Shown here piece by piece: positions 1-9,313 of a stretch of DNA of 64,000 bases. The notes beneath the pieces were generated by a model. The model ran no database searches, had not been told where the DNA came from, and was given only the letters and a program-made list of their open reading frames with translations. The DNA is taken from contig CBDCRK010000015.1 of NCBI GenBank assembly GCA_965220955.1, positions 124,001 to 188,000 on the forward strand, in the 5' to 3' direction. Positions within the stretch are counted from its first letter, which is position 1, and every line of letters starts with the position of its first letter. The position numbers and the translations under genes are program-made. The stretch comes from CBDCRK01 sp965220955. Lineage in GTDB: Bacteria > Desulfobacterota > Binatia > Bin18 > CBDCRK01.

Positions 1-1
1 G

Positions 2-727
2 CCGCCGCTCAACATTGCCGGTGGGATTGCGGACCAGATGGGCGCCATCATGCTTGCCTACGCGGTCCTGGCGGCCCTCATTGCCCGCGATAAACACGGC
101 ATTGGCCAGGAGGTTGATACCTCGCACCTCGGCAGCATGACGGCCCTCCAGGGGCTCAACGTTGCGTGCCGAACGATTCTGAATGCGGAGTTTAAGCGCA
201 TGCCGCGTGCGGCAGCGCCAAGCCCGCTATGGAATCACTACCAATGTGGTGATGGCCAATGGATCTGCTTGGCTATGGCCCAGCAAGACCGCTATTGGGC
301 GGACTTCTGTAAAGCCCTGGGCATCCCGGAAGTGGAAACCGACCCGCGGTTTAATACCATGGCAAAGCGAGCAGAAAATGCCAGGGAGCTAGTCCCGATT
401 CTCGATAAAGTCTTTGCCTCCCAACCGCGCGATCACTGGATGAAAGTCCTCAAGGAGGGTGGCGACTTTATCTACACCATAGTCAACAGTATCTCCGACT
501 TGCCCACCGACCCCCAGATGATCGCCAACGAATACATTGTTGACTACGATCATCCTAGCTGGGGCAAGACCAAGATCGCAGGCGTGCCCTTTCGGTTGAG
601 CAAGACGCCTGGCAACCCCAAGGCACCGGCGCCGGAGTTTGGCCAGCATACCGAGATGATTCTAACGGAGCTGCTGGGATACTCGTGGGAAGATGTTGCC
701 AGGTTGAAAGAGGCTGAGGTTATCTAA
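2..727 (+). CDS. CaiB/BaiF family (class III) CoA-transferase, 5' partial
   Basis: The reading frame is open from base 2, so the gene begins before the window; the visible part is about 241 residues. The start of the visible part reads NIAGGIADQMGAIMLAYAVLAAL, which matches the conserved GG.ADQ.GA segment of class III CoA-transferases. These enzymes move CoA between carboxylic acids (carnitine, formate/oxalate, bile acid, 2-methylacyl groups) in the cytoplasm. The ending (QHTEMILTELLGYSWEDVARLKE) is the usual C-terminal helix of the family, 'GQHTEEVL.ELLG'. The catalytic Asp lies upstream and is not visible, so substrate cannot be assigned. It is followed by a gap and decayed genes; no operon partner is seen downstream. 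Confidence 0.9.
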   Translation, partial: PPLNIAGGIADQMGAIMLAYAVLAALIARDKHGIGQEVDTSHLGSMTALQGLNVACRTILNAEFKRMPRAAAPSPLWNHYQCGDGQWICLAMAQQDRYWADFCKALGIPEVETDPRFNTMAKRAENARELVPILDKVFASQPRDHWMKVLKEGGDFIYTIVNSISDLPTDPQMIANEYIVDYDHPSWGKTKIAGVPFRLSKTPGNPKAPAPEFGQHTEMILTELLGYSWEDVARLKEAEVI

Positions 728-849
728 AGGCAGCAGGGCCGCTTGCCCGTATCTAACCTCTCCTCAATAAATAGTTGCTGTTTTCTGCTTTGGAGGTTAG
801 CTCAAGCGGCCCTTACTATTGTGTGTGGGGCCCGGCGAAGGGAGCCACT

Positions 850-1774
850 ATGCCAATACCTTTTATTATTTGGGGAGTAATCGCCGCTACAAGCGCTCTC
901 GGCGGTGCTGCAGCCGTTGTCAGCGCCAAGGAGCGGATTAATCGAGCCAAGCAAAAATACGCAGACCGCTGCAAACGATACGAGCAAGCGAGTTCGGAGA
1001 ATATGAAGACAAGCACGAATACGGTTAGCTTCCAGATTCGAGGACCTTGGCAAGACTCGCCTTGAAGCGGTGGTTACGCTTGGCAAAGCAGTGAAGTTTC
1101 TCGAACAGGCTCCAGACAAACTTAAAGAAAAGAGAACTTTTTGAAAAATTCAATATCACCCCGGAACAGCTCATCCGGTTCAGAAAAGCATCTGTTAGCG
1201 CACTCGAAATTCTCGGAGGAGGCGCTTCCGCTGTGAGTTCGGGGGTTGCGACTGCGGCGGCCGCTTACGGTCTGGTGGGAACACTCGCAAGCGCCAGCAC
1301 GGGTACGGCCATTTCGGCTTTATCAGGGCTCTGCCGTTTGAAAAGCGCGACACTAGCGTGGCTAGGAGGGGGGACCTTAGCCGCCGGTGGGGGCGGTGTT
1401 GCCGCCGGTACAGCAGTTTTCGGCGGCCTCGTTGTCGGCCCGGCCATTCTTGTTGCCGGCCTTGTGGCGCTCAAGAAGGCAGGTGACATAGAGAACCAAG
1501 TAGAAAAACACATTGCTGAACTGGACATAGACGAGGCGAACAAGCAGAGATTGATCGCTGCTTTGGATGCTGTTCTCGCCCGCGTTGCTGAAGTGAAAGG
1601 AGAGTACCATCAAGCTGAAAAACGAGCTCGAAAATCTGCTCTCTTCATCGCCCAACTCGCCGCCAGGATGCCCTGCTTCAACTTGAACAGCTCTCTTCGG
1701 CATCGACGAATGTCCTTTTTCACATATTGGTGGGTTATCTCGCAAAGGCACGCCGTTTCGCGCGGACAGCATGA
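850..1774 (+). pseudogene. Glycine-rich membrane-associated protein, broken by several frameshifts
   Basis: The start MPIPFIIWGVIAATSALGG is preceded by GAAGGGAGCC, a good ribosome site. The first frame gives one membrane segment and a coiled coil (KERINRAKQKYADRC). The reading must then change frame near 1020, near 1130 (LEQAPDKLKEK continues as RELFEKFNITPEQL), near 1610 and near 1660 to follow one continuous protein. The middle is a glycine/alanine-rich hydrophobic stretch (about 1210-1480) resembling glycine-zipper membrane segments. The last readable part (QDALLQLEQLSSASTNVLF) ends at a TGA at 1772-1774, which overlaps the ATG at 1771. I do not recognise a named family. Because several shifts are needed, either the gene is dead or the local sequence is poor. 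Confidence 0.6.
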
Positions 1775-1783
1775 CGGTCTACG

Positions 1784-2286
1784 ATGGAGGTCTACAAGGT
1801 TGCGGCTCAGCGTCCCTGGGACAGCTTTTGGATGTTGCGAGGATGGAAGGATTATCTAAATATGCCGAAATCTCCAATTGGAAAAGTTGGTTCCTCTCTG
1901 GCGAAGCCTCTTGGCGTCGGCGGCAAGGTGGTTGTTCAGAATCTGAATCCGCTCGAAGTCGTCAGAGAATATGTCTCGTACCTCAAAACCAAGTCTGAAC
2001 AACAAACAGAGCGGGAGCGCATCGTAGCGAAGGCGCGACGTTGCCGTCAGACTTATCGAGTCTGAAAGAGAAATTATCCTGGAGTATTTTGCTCAACGTT
2101 TTGCAGAGCGAAAAGCCGCGCTGAACGGGCTCTTCGATGTTCTTCATGCAGCCGTACGGTGAAAAAAACGAACACGCAATGGATACGGCTCTCAGCGGTA
2201 TTCTCGGGATCGTGAAAGATAGTCCCCTCAAAGACTTTGACACGTTCAGACAAGCACGGGCGGACAACCGCGTTATCGAAATATGA
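1784..2286 (+). pseudogene. Unknown protein, broken by two frameshifts
   Basis: It reads MEVYKVAAQRPWDSFWMLRG from 1784. The frame must shift near 2035 (to DVAVRLIESEREIILEYFAQ) and again near 2157 (to NEHAMDTALSGILGIVKDSP), ending at the TGA at 2284-2286. The three pieces together give a plausible protein of about 165 residues that is helical and rich in charged residues. It starts about 10 bases after the end of the preceding broken gene, so the two probably formed an operon and decayed, or were mis-sequenced, together. No family recognised. Confidence 0.5.
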
Positions 2287-2338
2287 AATCAACTGATGCC
2301 ACACCCGCCCATGTTTGGCGGACTTTGGGGGAAGAGCT

Positions 2339-2896
2339 ATGGCTGTCAGTTTCGAAGACATCAAGGACAAGTTCCACAAAATATTTGGCTTCATCCGTGA
2401 TGACTTGAAACGAATCCTTACTCTTGATCCAGGAGGAAACTATGCCGTAGCCTCTCTTTTTGCTAGTGCTTGTGAAACCCTGGCGATATACCGTTATGGG
2501 AAAAAAGAAGGGGAGATAGTCTTTGCGAAGCTTTTGCCCGACGGTCCATTTCAAGGGGTAGCAAAGACGCTCTACGACGCGCTAAGGAACGGACTCGTTC
2601 ACCGTTACAGGGCTAAAGACATTAAAGTCGATGGAAAGACGGTAGAAATTGATATTGCTTGGAAGAAGGGTCAGCACCTTACTGTATATGAAAATGTTGA
2701 TGTTTGGCACCTCGTACTTAACGTTAGGGACCTTTGCTGTGCCCTCTTTTCAGCGTTTGACGAATATAGATCTAAGCTAAAGGACAATGGTGAGGCAAGG
2801 GATCGATTTCTTCAGACTTATCGTAAAGAAAGAGAGATGGACGCGCCTTCTGGGGAAATCGGTGCTTGGCGCAAAATCCTCGAGCGGCGCGGTTGA
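2339..2896 (+). CDS. HEPN-like small protein
   Basis: It encodes 185 residues. ATG at 2339 is chosen because a strong purine-rich site (GGGGGAAGAG) lies just before it. The protein is mostly helical. Residues about 85-95 read LRNGLVHRYR, an R-x4-H motif as found in HEPN domains, which act as RNases, often as toxins or in defence. The preceding AVASLFASACETLAIYRYGK fits a HEPN helix. The rest (VDGKTVEIDIAWKKGQHLT) is a beta-rich insertion followed by a long helix. A HEPN assignment rests on this motif and helix pattern only. The gene lies directly after two broken genes and is separated by about 140 bases from the convergent helicase gene. No obvious antitoxin sits beside it. Confidence 0.55.
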   Translation: MAVSFEDIKDKFHKIFGFIRDDLKRILTLDPGGNYAVASLFASACETLAIYRYGKKEGEIVFAKLLPDGPFQGVAKTLYDALRNGLVHRYRAKDIKVDGKTVEIDIAWKKGQHLTVYENVDVWHLVLNVRDLCCALFSAFDEYRSKLKDNGEARDRFLQTYRKEREMDAPSGEIGAWRKILERRG

Positions 2897-3035
2897 CAAC
2901 CCAACACACACATTCCCTACCCGCCTGATAGTGGACCGATCCGAATCGAACCCGTGCCCGATTACTCATAGACCGGGATATCGTGTCGCAAAAGAAACTC
3001 ACCACATTTGCGTTAAAACAGATTGTTCAAGAACA

Positions 3036-6000
3036 TTAATTGTTCCACACTAGCTCTATCACAGGGACTTCCCATTCCTCGCACTTATGTCGACCTTGAT
3101 ACGCTTCGTCGGAATCTTCGACCCGTCGTCGGACCATAGCTAAAACCCGGCCGCTTATTGCTTTGCCATTCAGCTGCTGCCAGTCGCTGGTTTGTGCTTT
3201 GCTCAGCGCTGCAATGGGTAGCTCACGACTGAAGAGTTTTATCCGGCGCTGGTCTGGCTTCAATATGACTGTGTCGCCTGTATTCAGCTGGCTAAGGACT
3301 GTATGAATCTTATCGGTTGGAGCAAAAGTCCCGGCATAACTGAGGTAGAGGTCTCCCATACCCAGAGCCCGGTATTCTTTCAAAGAATAATGACCCGTAG
3401 GTGAGACTGACCGCTCCAGGCGGGACCCTTCATCCAGCCGGTCGATATCCGGGTTATGGGCATCCTGTCGCTGATAAATAATCAGTTGTTCCATGGCTCG
3501 GGTCATACCAACATAAAGCAGCCGTCGCTCTTCCTCTCGGTCGTTCTGCTTGCGAGTTTGCCAGCCGCCATCCAGCAGAAAAACAACCCGAAACTCCATC
3601 CCTTTGGAACTATGAACGGTGCCCACATGAACGCCTTCACCAAAGCGTTGCTCGCGGCGGGCCTCACGTAGATAGTCCACTAAATAGGTAGAAAAAGCGC
3701 TGACGGGCAGCTCAGCGCCACCGGTTTCTTCCTCCCAACTCTCCACCAGCGCCAGCAACTTACTTTTCCAGGGACCGGAGGCAAGGTTCAGTTGGACAAC
3801 CCAGTCTCTCAGCTGTTGGGAATCAGCCAGTGCTTCCCGGTGTTGTCCAAGGCAGCGGAGGAGGGCGTCAAACTCCCTGACTCGGAACAGGGAAAAGTTT
3901 TGTCCGTTTTCCAGAGGCAGACTGACGGGGACGCCGGCGTATTCCAGGGCTGAGCGAATATGGGTGAGTTCCGGTTTGCTGATACCGTGCCGAGCAAGAA
4001 TGGCGCAGTCTGTCCATTGTAAATCGGACCACAGCTCTTTTAGTCTTTGTAACTCCTGTACTGTGGCCAGAGTCTGGGTGGATATGTTTTGACAGGAAAG
4101 AATCTGGACTTTACCTCTGCCAACCGGATCAAGTTTATCCAGCAATCCTCCGGCTGGCTGACTTTTACGGGCGTTATTGATGCTAATTTCCTGCTCGGTT
4201 TTCATTCGGTCCTGGTTCTGGACAATCAAACTGTTGGCCGCGCTGATGATATGCCTGGTCGAGCGGTAGTTTTGCACCAGATAGTGGCGGTCTGCCTTGT
4301 AATCCTGCTCAAACTGCCGGATATATTTGACGTTAGCTCGGCGAAAACCATAGATGCTCTGGTCATCATCGCCTACAGCCAGAATACTGAGTTTTTCTTC
4401 GCCATCGTTGAGGGTACGGCCAGCAATGGCGGAGATCATGTCATACTGCTGTTCATCGATGTCCTGATATTCATCCACCAGAATGTACTGGAATCCGGCC
4501 AGCAGTTTCTCTCGTACCTGGTCATCGGCAATACCTGGTAGCTGGATATGACCCCGGAGCAGGGCCGTGGCTTTGGGAATAAGCTTGTCAAAATCGAAAT
4601 CCCTATCGCCTTTATCCTTTTTTTGGTCCGGGCTCAGGCTAACACCGGTCAGACGCACGGCCAGACCGTGGAAAGTTTGCACGGTAATTTCCCGGGCTTC
4701 GCGGCCCAGCAGGTGCTTGAGTCGTTTCCGCAGGGTAACGGCGGCACTGTGGTTATAACAGAGCACAAGGATACTGAACGGTTGAACCCGCTGTACCCGG
4801 GTCAGGTAGGCACAGCGATGCACCACCACGCGGGTTTTGCCTGAGCCCGGTCCTGCCAGCACCAGCATGTTTCTGTCTGCCGGTGCCTGAACAATCGCCT
4901 GTTGTTGTGGGTTGCCGAGAGATTCAACAATATCCTTCAGCGACTGCTCACTGGTGGCCTGTTCCAGCAGTTTTCTCTTGCCTCTGAAATAGCGGCTGAG
5001 AAAGCTGAGGTTGTCCTGCTCAAAATAATCCCGTACCAGTCTCAGGGCAGAGCGTATCTTTTCCAGTCCCAGCCGCGCATATTCATTCATCACATGCACC
5101 TGGGCGACGCGGGCTTCGTAATGTCGGGCAAGAGGGTCATAATCCCCCTTGTTATAGCGACGCCCCCGGGCTGGCTGGTTCAGTTTCAGGGTCATAGCTT
5201 GACGGAATACCGCCAAGCCCTGCTGTAGAATAATGGCGTTTTGTTCATGGAGAAACAGCAATCCACGTTCAATAGCTGCCAGCTCCTTGTCGTTGTGGAC
5301 AGCCAGGGTCATATCCTGCCTGATGGAATCCCGCAGGGCTCCCAGCGAGAACTCTACCAGTACTTCCGCCTGGGAGGATTGTTCCGACGGATTTATTGCT
5401 TGATAGAGCGCGTTCAGAATGCGTTGGGAAAGGACCTGGCGTCTTTCCATAATCGCCACAATATTAGTCCAGGTGCGGCAAAGCTTGAGGTAATAGTGAT
5501 CTTTGTAAGCGTAACGAAATTCGATACTGCCCCTTGATTCGGCCAGCCCTTTGCCATCTTCTGCCAGACTTTTGAGCAGGTTGCGCAAGAGATCAGGGTT
5601 ACTGAAGTCCAGCCCTTCGTCCAGCAGCTTCTGATTCAGTGCCCGCAAATCCAGGGGGTAAGCGGTCTGTTCATGATCGTCCGGGTGTGCTTGCCGAAGC
5701 ATGTCCAGCATGGCGCGTTCCAATTGGCACAATTTCTTATGTATGTCCCTGGCGTTGTTTCTGCCCTTGGGCCGTAGAAAAGCCGTCATCAACAGACCAT
5801 TGGACACCAGCCCGACATCGGCCATCTGGTTGAGAATGGCCATAATATCGATGGTTGATAGTGGGGTTTGGCCATTACCGTCCTTGAGCTGATGCCCAAT
5901 CTGCTCAGCCAGGTGATCGGCACTTATGCCTTCGTCCGGATCAGCATTGATGAGTTCAGACAGGATCAGCTCCCAGCGTTGCCGCTTGGTGGGCGAGAGC

Positions 6001-8231
6001 TGCAGACGGTCTAAGCGGTTTGTCGCCTCGTCAAGGGTGCTGAACAGGGGCTTGCCCTGAAATACCTGATTGACATTCTCGTTGCGCTCCAGAAAATCGC
6101 TGCGCTCCAGCCAGGCGATGGCTGTTTTGACTTTGGTATCTGCGGAGCGCTCGTCTAGGTCAAAAGAGGTGTCTACCGACTCAGAACGTAGAAGCTCTCC
6201 AGTTGTGATAACTATATCTTGTTCAGGTTCCTTCTCCAGACGACGGATGCCCCGGAGTATTTGCTGGATATCCCGTTGATGAACTTGTGATAAAGCGCCG
6301 AGTTTGAACTGGGTTTCAATATCCTGCTCATCAAACAGCAGGATGCATTCGGCGAGTCTCTCATCCCGCCCGGCACGACCGGCCTCCTGCAGATAGTTTT
6401 CCAGAGAGCCGGGAATATCGGCATGCACTACCAGACGTACATTATCTTTATCAACGCCCATACCAAAGGCGTTGGTGGCGCAGATGATACGGACATTACC
6501 TTGGACAAAATGTTCCAGAATGTCTTTTTTGGCGGGAGCTTCCAACCCGCCATGGAAATGCACTGCGGATAGCCCCTTATGGGCAAGAAAACCGCTCAGT
6601 TCTTCCGTATTTTTTCGGGTGGCACAATAGACAATACAACTCCCATCTTCAGGAAGTCGCTCCTCAATTAGCTCCGCAACTCTGCCGGATTTCGTAGCCT
6701 GGGTGACAAGATGTACTTCGTAGGAAAGGTTGGAGCGCTCGACACCGCCCTGAAACCGGGTCAGTTGCTGACCCAGCGTGCTCTGGAAGTGATGGCAGAT
6801 ATCCTCAGCCACGTCGGTTTTGGCCGTGGCGGTATAGCAGGCAATGGGGGGTAGGGGGAGTTGGTTCTTTTTGGCCTGTTCACGAATAAAGCGGCTGCAG
6901 TAGAGATAATCGGGCCTGAAATCGTGTCCCCAATTTGACAGACAGTGGGCTTCATCGAAAACCCAGCAGCCAATTTCACGCTGGGAGAGGACATTGATCA
7001 CCGACCTGTTACGCAGCTGCTCCGGCGAAATATACAGCAGGCCAATATCGCCCAGCCGAACCTGTTCAAGAATTGCCCCCCGTTCCGGTGGGGTCAGCAG
7101 ACCGTAAATTGCAGCAACGGCCATGGAGCCGGTTTTCTTTTTCAGGTTGTCCACCTGGTCTTTCATCAAGGCTTGCAGAGGCGAAATAATCACCGTCAGC
7201 AGTCCACGGCGGTAGTAGCGGACCAGAGCTGGAATCTGAAAACAGATCGACTTGCCGCCAGCGGTGGGCAAAATGCCCAACAGCGGCTCGTTGTTCATGC
7301 CTGCGGTGACAATGTCCCGCTGCAGCCGGCGGCCATTGCTTGTGGTGCGGAAGTCGGAGTAATTGAAGTAACGTTGTAACTGTTTGACCGGATCATGGTT
7401 ATCTGCGCAGTAATGACAGTGCTCGTTGCCACAGTGTTCTTCACGCAACCGTTTCAGCAGATCTGGTATGGCCGGAAAGCGATGGCGTACCCAAGATGGT
7501 AGTACGGAATTGCCGCCGGAGACTTTCAACCAAGCAATACAGTAGGGCAGCATGACCCTTAACTCGGCCTTGGGCAGATGTTGCAAGGCGACTCTTTCCA
7601 ACTGCGGTGGGCAGGCCAGACCTCTACAGATTTTGCTCAGCGCTTGGAATGCCTGCTGATCGGAATTGAGCGGCTCTTCTAATAGTGACTGAAACACCTC
7701 TGCCAGCCCCCGGCAGTCACTATTATTGGAGACTACCCGAGCCGTGGCAAAACAGTAGTGATAGAAGCGGATCAGCTCCGGTTCCTGTTGAGCCTGCTTC
7801 TGAAAAGCCTGGTATTGCTCCTTGAAGATGGACAAGGCGAGGCGGGCATCAGCCACTGGGTCATTAAGCGAATCCCGCACCAGTTTGTAGTCTTTCACCA
7901 AACGGTGATAAGGGTTGCGGGGAAACGCCAGGGGTGAGAGAAACAGTGTGTCGATAACTGGCTTGTTCAGCAGCCCCAGGTCCGGCTTTATGCTACGCAA
8001 TACCGGGAAGTCGTGGCCGATCAGGTTATGACCAAGGATAAACCGAGAGCCCCGGCAAAAGTCATTCAGCCTCACCAGTGCCGCCAACACCTCTTTTTCC
8101 CCACCGCCTTTATGTTCAAAGTTGTGGTTATCATCTGTGAACGCGCCCATATGGCGAATGGAACCTTGACGGTTGGTTTCCAGGTCAATGGCAGTGACTG
8201 GCAGCAACTTTGAGGGTAGGCTATGAATCAT
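3036..8231 (-). CDS. DEDD exonuclease - RecQ helicase - UvrD-type helicase fusion
   Basis: One 1731-residue protein. Residues 10-135 resemble a DnaQ-type 3'-5' exonuclease (AIDLETN near 14-20; GHNLIGHDFPVL near 67-78; PVADARLAL near 125-133). A cysteine/histidine cluster (HCGNEHCHYC, near 266-275) may bind zinc. Residues 280-700 are a RecQ core with Walker A TAGGKS at 323-328, DEAH at 426-429 and a helicase motif GRAGRDE. The C-terminal third is a UvrD/Rep superfamily 1 helicase: Walker A AGPGSGKTR near 1127, DEYQD, GDDDQSIYGF near 1287, and VHSSKGMEF followed by YVGMTRA near 1540-1600. RecQ plus UvrD fusions are known; they are expected to act in recombination and repair. The start MIHSLPSKL immediately precedes the exonuclease core. 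All main helicase motifs are intact, unlike many neighbours. Convergent with the HEPN-like gene. Confidence 0.93.
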   Translation of the reverse strand: MIHSLPSKLLPVTAIDLETNRQGSIRHMGAFTDDNHNFEHKGGGEKEVLAALVRLNDFCRGSRFILGHNLIGHDFPVLRSIKPDLGLLNKPVIDTLFLSPLAFPRNPYHRLVKDYKLVRDSLNDPVADARLALSIFKEQYQAFQKQAQQEPELIRFYHYCFATARVVSNNSDCRGLAEVFQSLLEEPLNSDQQAFQALSKICRGLACPPQLERVALQHLPKAELRVMLPYCIAWLKVSGGNSVLPSWVRHRFPAIPDLLKRLREEHCGNEHCHYCADNHDPVKQLQRYFNYSDFRTTSNGRRLQRDIVTAGMNNEPLLGILPTAGGKSICFQIPALVRYYRRGLLTVIISPLQALMKDQVDNLKKKTGSMAVAAIYGLLTPPERGAILEQVRLGDIGLLYISPEQLRNRSVINVLSQREIGCWVFDEAHCLSNWGHDFRPDYLYCSRFIREQAKKNQLPLPPIACYTATAKTDVAEDICHHFQSTLGQQLTRFQGGVERSNLSYEVHLVTQATKSGRVAELIEERLPEDGSCIVYCATRKNTEELSGFLAHKGLSAVHFHGGLEAPAKKDILEHFVQGNVRIICATNAFGMGVDKDNVRLVVHADIPGSLENYLQEAGRAGRDERLAECILLFDEQDIETQFKLGALSQVHQRDIQQILRGIRRLEKEPEQDIVITTGELLRSESVDTSFDLDERSADTKVKTAIAWLERSDFLERNENVNQVFQGKPLFSTLDEATNRLDRLQLSPTKRQRWELILSELINADPDEGISADHLAEQIGHQLKDGNGQTPLSTIDIMAILNQMADVGLVSNGLLMTAFLRPKGRNNARDIHKKLCQLERAMLDMLRQAHPDDHEQTAYPLDLRALNQKLLDEGLDFSNPDLLRNLLKSLAEDGKGLAESRGSIEFRYAYKDHYYLKLCRTWTNIVAIMERRQVLSQRILNALYQAINPSEQSSQAEVLVEFSLGALRDSIRQDMTLAVHNDKELAAIERGLLFLHEQNAIILQQGLAVFRQAMTLKLNQPARGRRYNKGDYDPLARHYEARVAQVHVMNEYARLGLEKIRSALRLVRDYFEQDNLSFLSRYFRGKRKLLEQATSEQSLKDIVESLGNPQQQAIVQAPADRNMLVLAGPGSGKTRVVVHRCAYLTRVQRVQPFSILVLCYNHSAAVTLRKRLKHLLGREAREITVQTFHGLAVRLTGVSLSPDQKKDKGDRDFDFDKLIPKATALLRGHIQLPGIADDQVREKLLAGFQYILVDEYQDIDEQQYDMISAIAGRTLNDGEEKLSILAVGDDDQSIYGFRRANVKYIRQFEQDYKADRHYLVQNYRSTRHIISAANSLIVQNQDRMKTEQEISINNARKSQPAGGLLDKLDPVGRGKVQILSCQNISTQTLATVQELQRLKELWSDLQWTDCAILARHGISKPELTHIRSALEYAGVPVSLPLENGQNFSLFRVREFDALLRCLGQHREALADSQQLRDWVVQLNLASGPWKSKLLALVESWEEETGGAELPVSAFSTYLVDYLREARREQRFGEGVHVGTVHSSKGMEFRVVFLLDGGWQTRKQNDREEERRLLYVGMTRAMEQLIIYQRQDAHNPDIDRLDEGSRLERSVSPTGHYSLKEYRALGMGDLYLSYAGTFAPTDKIHTVLSQLNTGDTVILKPDQRRIKLFSRELPIAALSKAQTSDWQQLNGKAISGRVLAMVRRRVEDSDEAYQGRHKCEEWEVPVIELVWNN

Positions 8232-8630
8232 AATGAGGGCCGTGTTGCATAACTGAGGCGCAATATTTGGGAGTTTTTGAACCCTAGATGGGCTGAAAAA
8301 CTCTGCAATTCTCTCTGATCTTTCCTGAGTGATGAATAGAGGAGGATGTCATGAGAGAACGAAGCGATGGTACACGGGATGGCGAAGGTGCGCCATCCCC
8401 TTAGTGCGGCGCGGACAGCGGACCGTCCACTGCCTGTGGCCAAAGCATGGCTGCAGCCGTTTCAGCTGCTGGCCCGTCCGCCCGCGCTGGACGTGGTTTT
8501 TGAGGTGCTGGCCCTCTAACCACGCGGGGGAGCTTCACACCAAAGGCCGCGTTTCATACCGGCCTCCCCGCGCTCTCCGCCGATAATCTCTCTAGCAGGG
8601 CGTCTAACCGGTGCAGCATCGGACCAAATA
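8232..8630. other. Intergenic stretch, mostly unassigned
   Basis: About 400 bases between the helicase gene and the HicAB promoter. The first 90 bases contain GGGCCGTGTTGCATAACTG, which looks like the ends of some insertion sequences, but no matching second end or transposase is visible. The composition changes to GC-rich from about 8380, where the envelope block begins. A small open frame inside is listed separately. Confidence 0.4.
8367..8519 (+). CDS. Small hypothetical protein (50 aa)
   Basis: An open frame beginning MVHGMAKVRHPLSAART and ending LARPPALDVVFEVLAL. It has a hydrophobic C-terminal third but no recognised domain. The ribosome site is weak for this ATG; a better site (GAGGAGGATGTC) precedes ATG 8351, which is in a different frame and encodes only 17 residues. 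It could be a remnant or a chance frame in GC-rich sequence. Confidence 0.2.
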   Translation: MVHGMAKVRHPLSAARTADRPLPVAKAWLQPFQLLARPPALDVVFEVLAL

Positions 8631-8695
8631 TAAGTGCATTTATTTGCACAAAAAGATTGAATACACAATGAAATGGTGTATATATATGCACATAA
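8631..8695 (+). promoter_or_regulatory. Putative hicAB promoter and operator
   Basis: A -35 like TTGAAT (8657-8662) and a -10 like TATATA (8679-8684) are 16 bases apart, about 30 bases before hicA. An inverted repeat GTGCA..TGCAC (8634-8649) overlaps the upstream side, and a further TGCAC (8687-8691) lies after the -10. HicB antitoxins commonly autorepress through such repeats; that role here is inferred. Confidence 0.4.
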
Positions 8696-8713
8696 TGACG
8701 GGGCAACAGAGCA

Positions 8714-8902
8714 ATGGAAGTCAAAACGAGTCAGATCAGGCGCAGGCTTAAACAAGACGGCTGGTATCTCGCACGGCACGGAGCGGACCACGATATTTAC
8801 CGGCATCCGGACATTCCGGGTATCATTACTCTGCCCCGACACAAGACCTTATCCGTTGGGGTCGCCAAGTCTATTGCGAAAAAGGCCGGCTGGCCGGAAT
8901 AG
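8714..8902 (+). CDS. hicA: HicA mRNA interferase toxin
   Basis: It encodes 62 residues. The sequence fits the HicA double-stranded-RNA-binding-like fold: an N-terminal helix (QIRRRLKQDGWYLAR), then HGADHDIYRHPDIPGIITLPRHK with the catalytic His (the GSHH position reads GADHD here), then the C-terminal helix SVGVAKSIAKKAGW. HicA cleaves mRNA during translation and is blocked by HicB. Length is normal for the family. It is followed 24 bases later by hicB, so the two form a normal toxin-antitoxin operon. The ribosome site is weak, in keeping with low toxin translation. Confidence 0.9.
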   Translation: MEVKTSQIRRRLKQDGWYLARHGADHDIYRHPDIPGIITLPRHKTLSVGVAKSIAKKAGWPE

Positions 8903-8926
8903 GCGACCGGGAAGGAGGCCACAGGC

Positions 8927-9313
8927 ATGACCACTCGATATCCCGCCCTGATTGATGGTGAATACGGCGCCTACGGCGTGACGTTTCCCGATCTGCCCGG
9001 CATTGTGGCGATGGGCAAGACGATTGACGAGGCGTTGATGCATGCAGAAACCGCGCTCCGTGACTATGTCCTGGAAACAGAAAAGGATAACGCGGAGATT
9101 ATCCCGCCCAGCCCCATCGAGCAGGTAACAACAGCGCCTGGGCAGACGCTCGTATCGGTCCCTCTTGTCCGCCTCTCCGGCCGCAGCGTGCGGATGAATA
9201 TGGCGTTGGACGAGGGCGTCGCACGCTTTATCGATACGGAGGCGCGCCGACGCGGGATGACCCGCACGGCGTATGTCGAATGGATGGCCCGGCGTATCGC
9301 GGCCATGGGCTGA
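8927..9313 (+). CDS. hicB: HicB antitoxin
   Basis: It encodes 128 residues, preceded by a strong GGGAAGGAGG site. Residues 1-65 are the HicB partial RNase H-like fold (YPALIDGEYGAYGVTFPDLPG, then the TIDEALMHAETALRDYV helix). Residues 85-128 are a ribbon-helix-helix type DNA-binding tail (RMNMALDEGVARFIDTEARR, ending TRTAYVEWMARR). It should neutralise HicA and repress the operon. Its end runs almost directly into a BatD-like fragment, suggesting the module inserted beside or into that gene. Confidence 0.9.
   Translation: MTTRYPALIDGEYGAYGVTFPDLPGIVAMGKTIDEALMHAETALRDYVLETEKDNAEIIPPSPIEQVTTAPGQTLVSVPLVRLSGRSVRMNMALDEGVARFIDTEARRRGMTRTAYVEWMARRIAAMG

Noticed and set aside
2920..2990. A tRNA-like T-arm on the minus strand (GGGTTCGATTCGGATC)
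   Set aside because: The stem around the TTCGATT loop does not pair, and no anticodon or acceptor stem can be built around it.
8235..8330. An insertion-sequence end (GTGTTGCATAACTG)
   Set aside because: No inverted partner, target duplication or transposase frame was found nearby.
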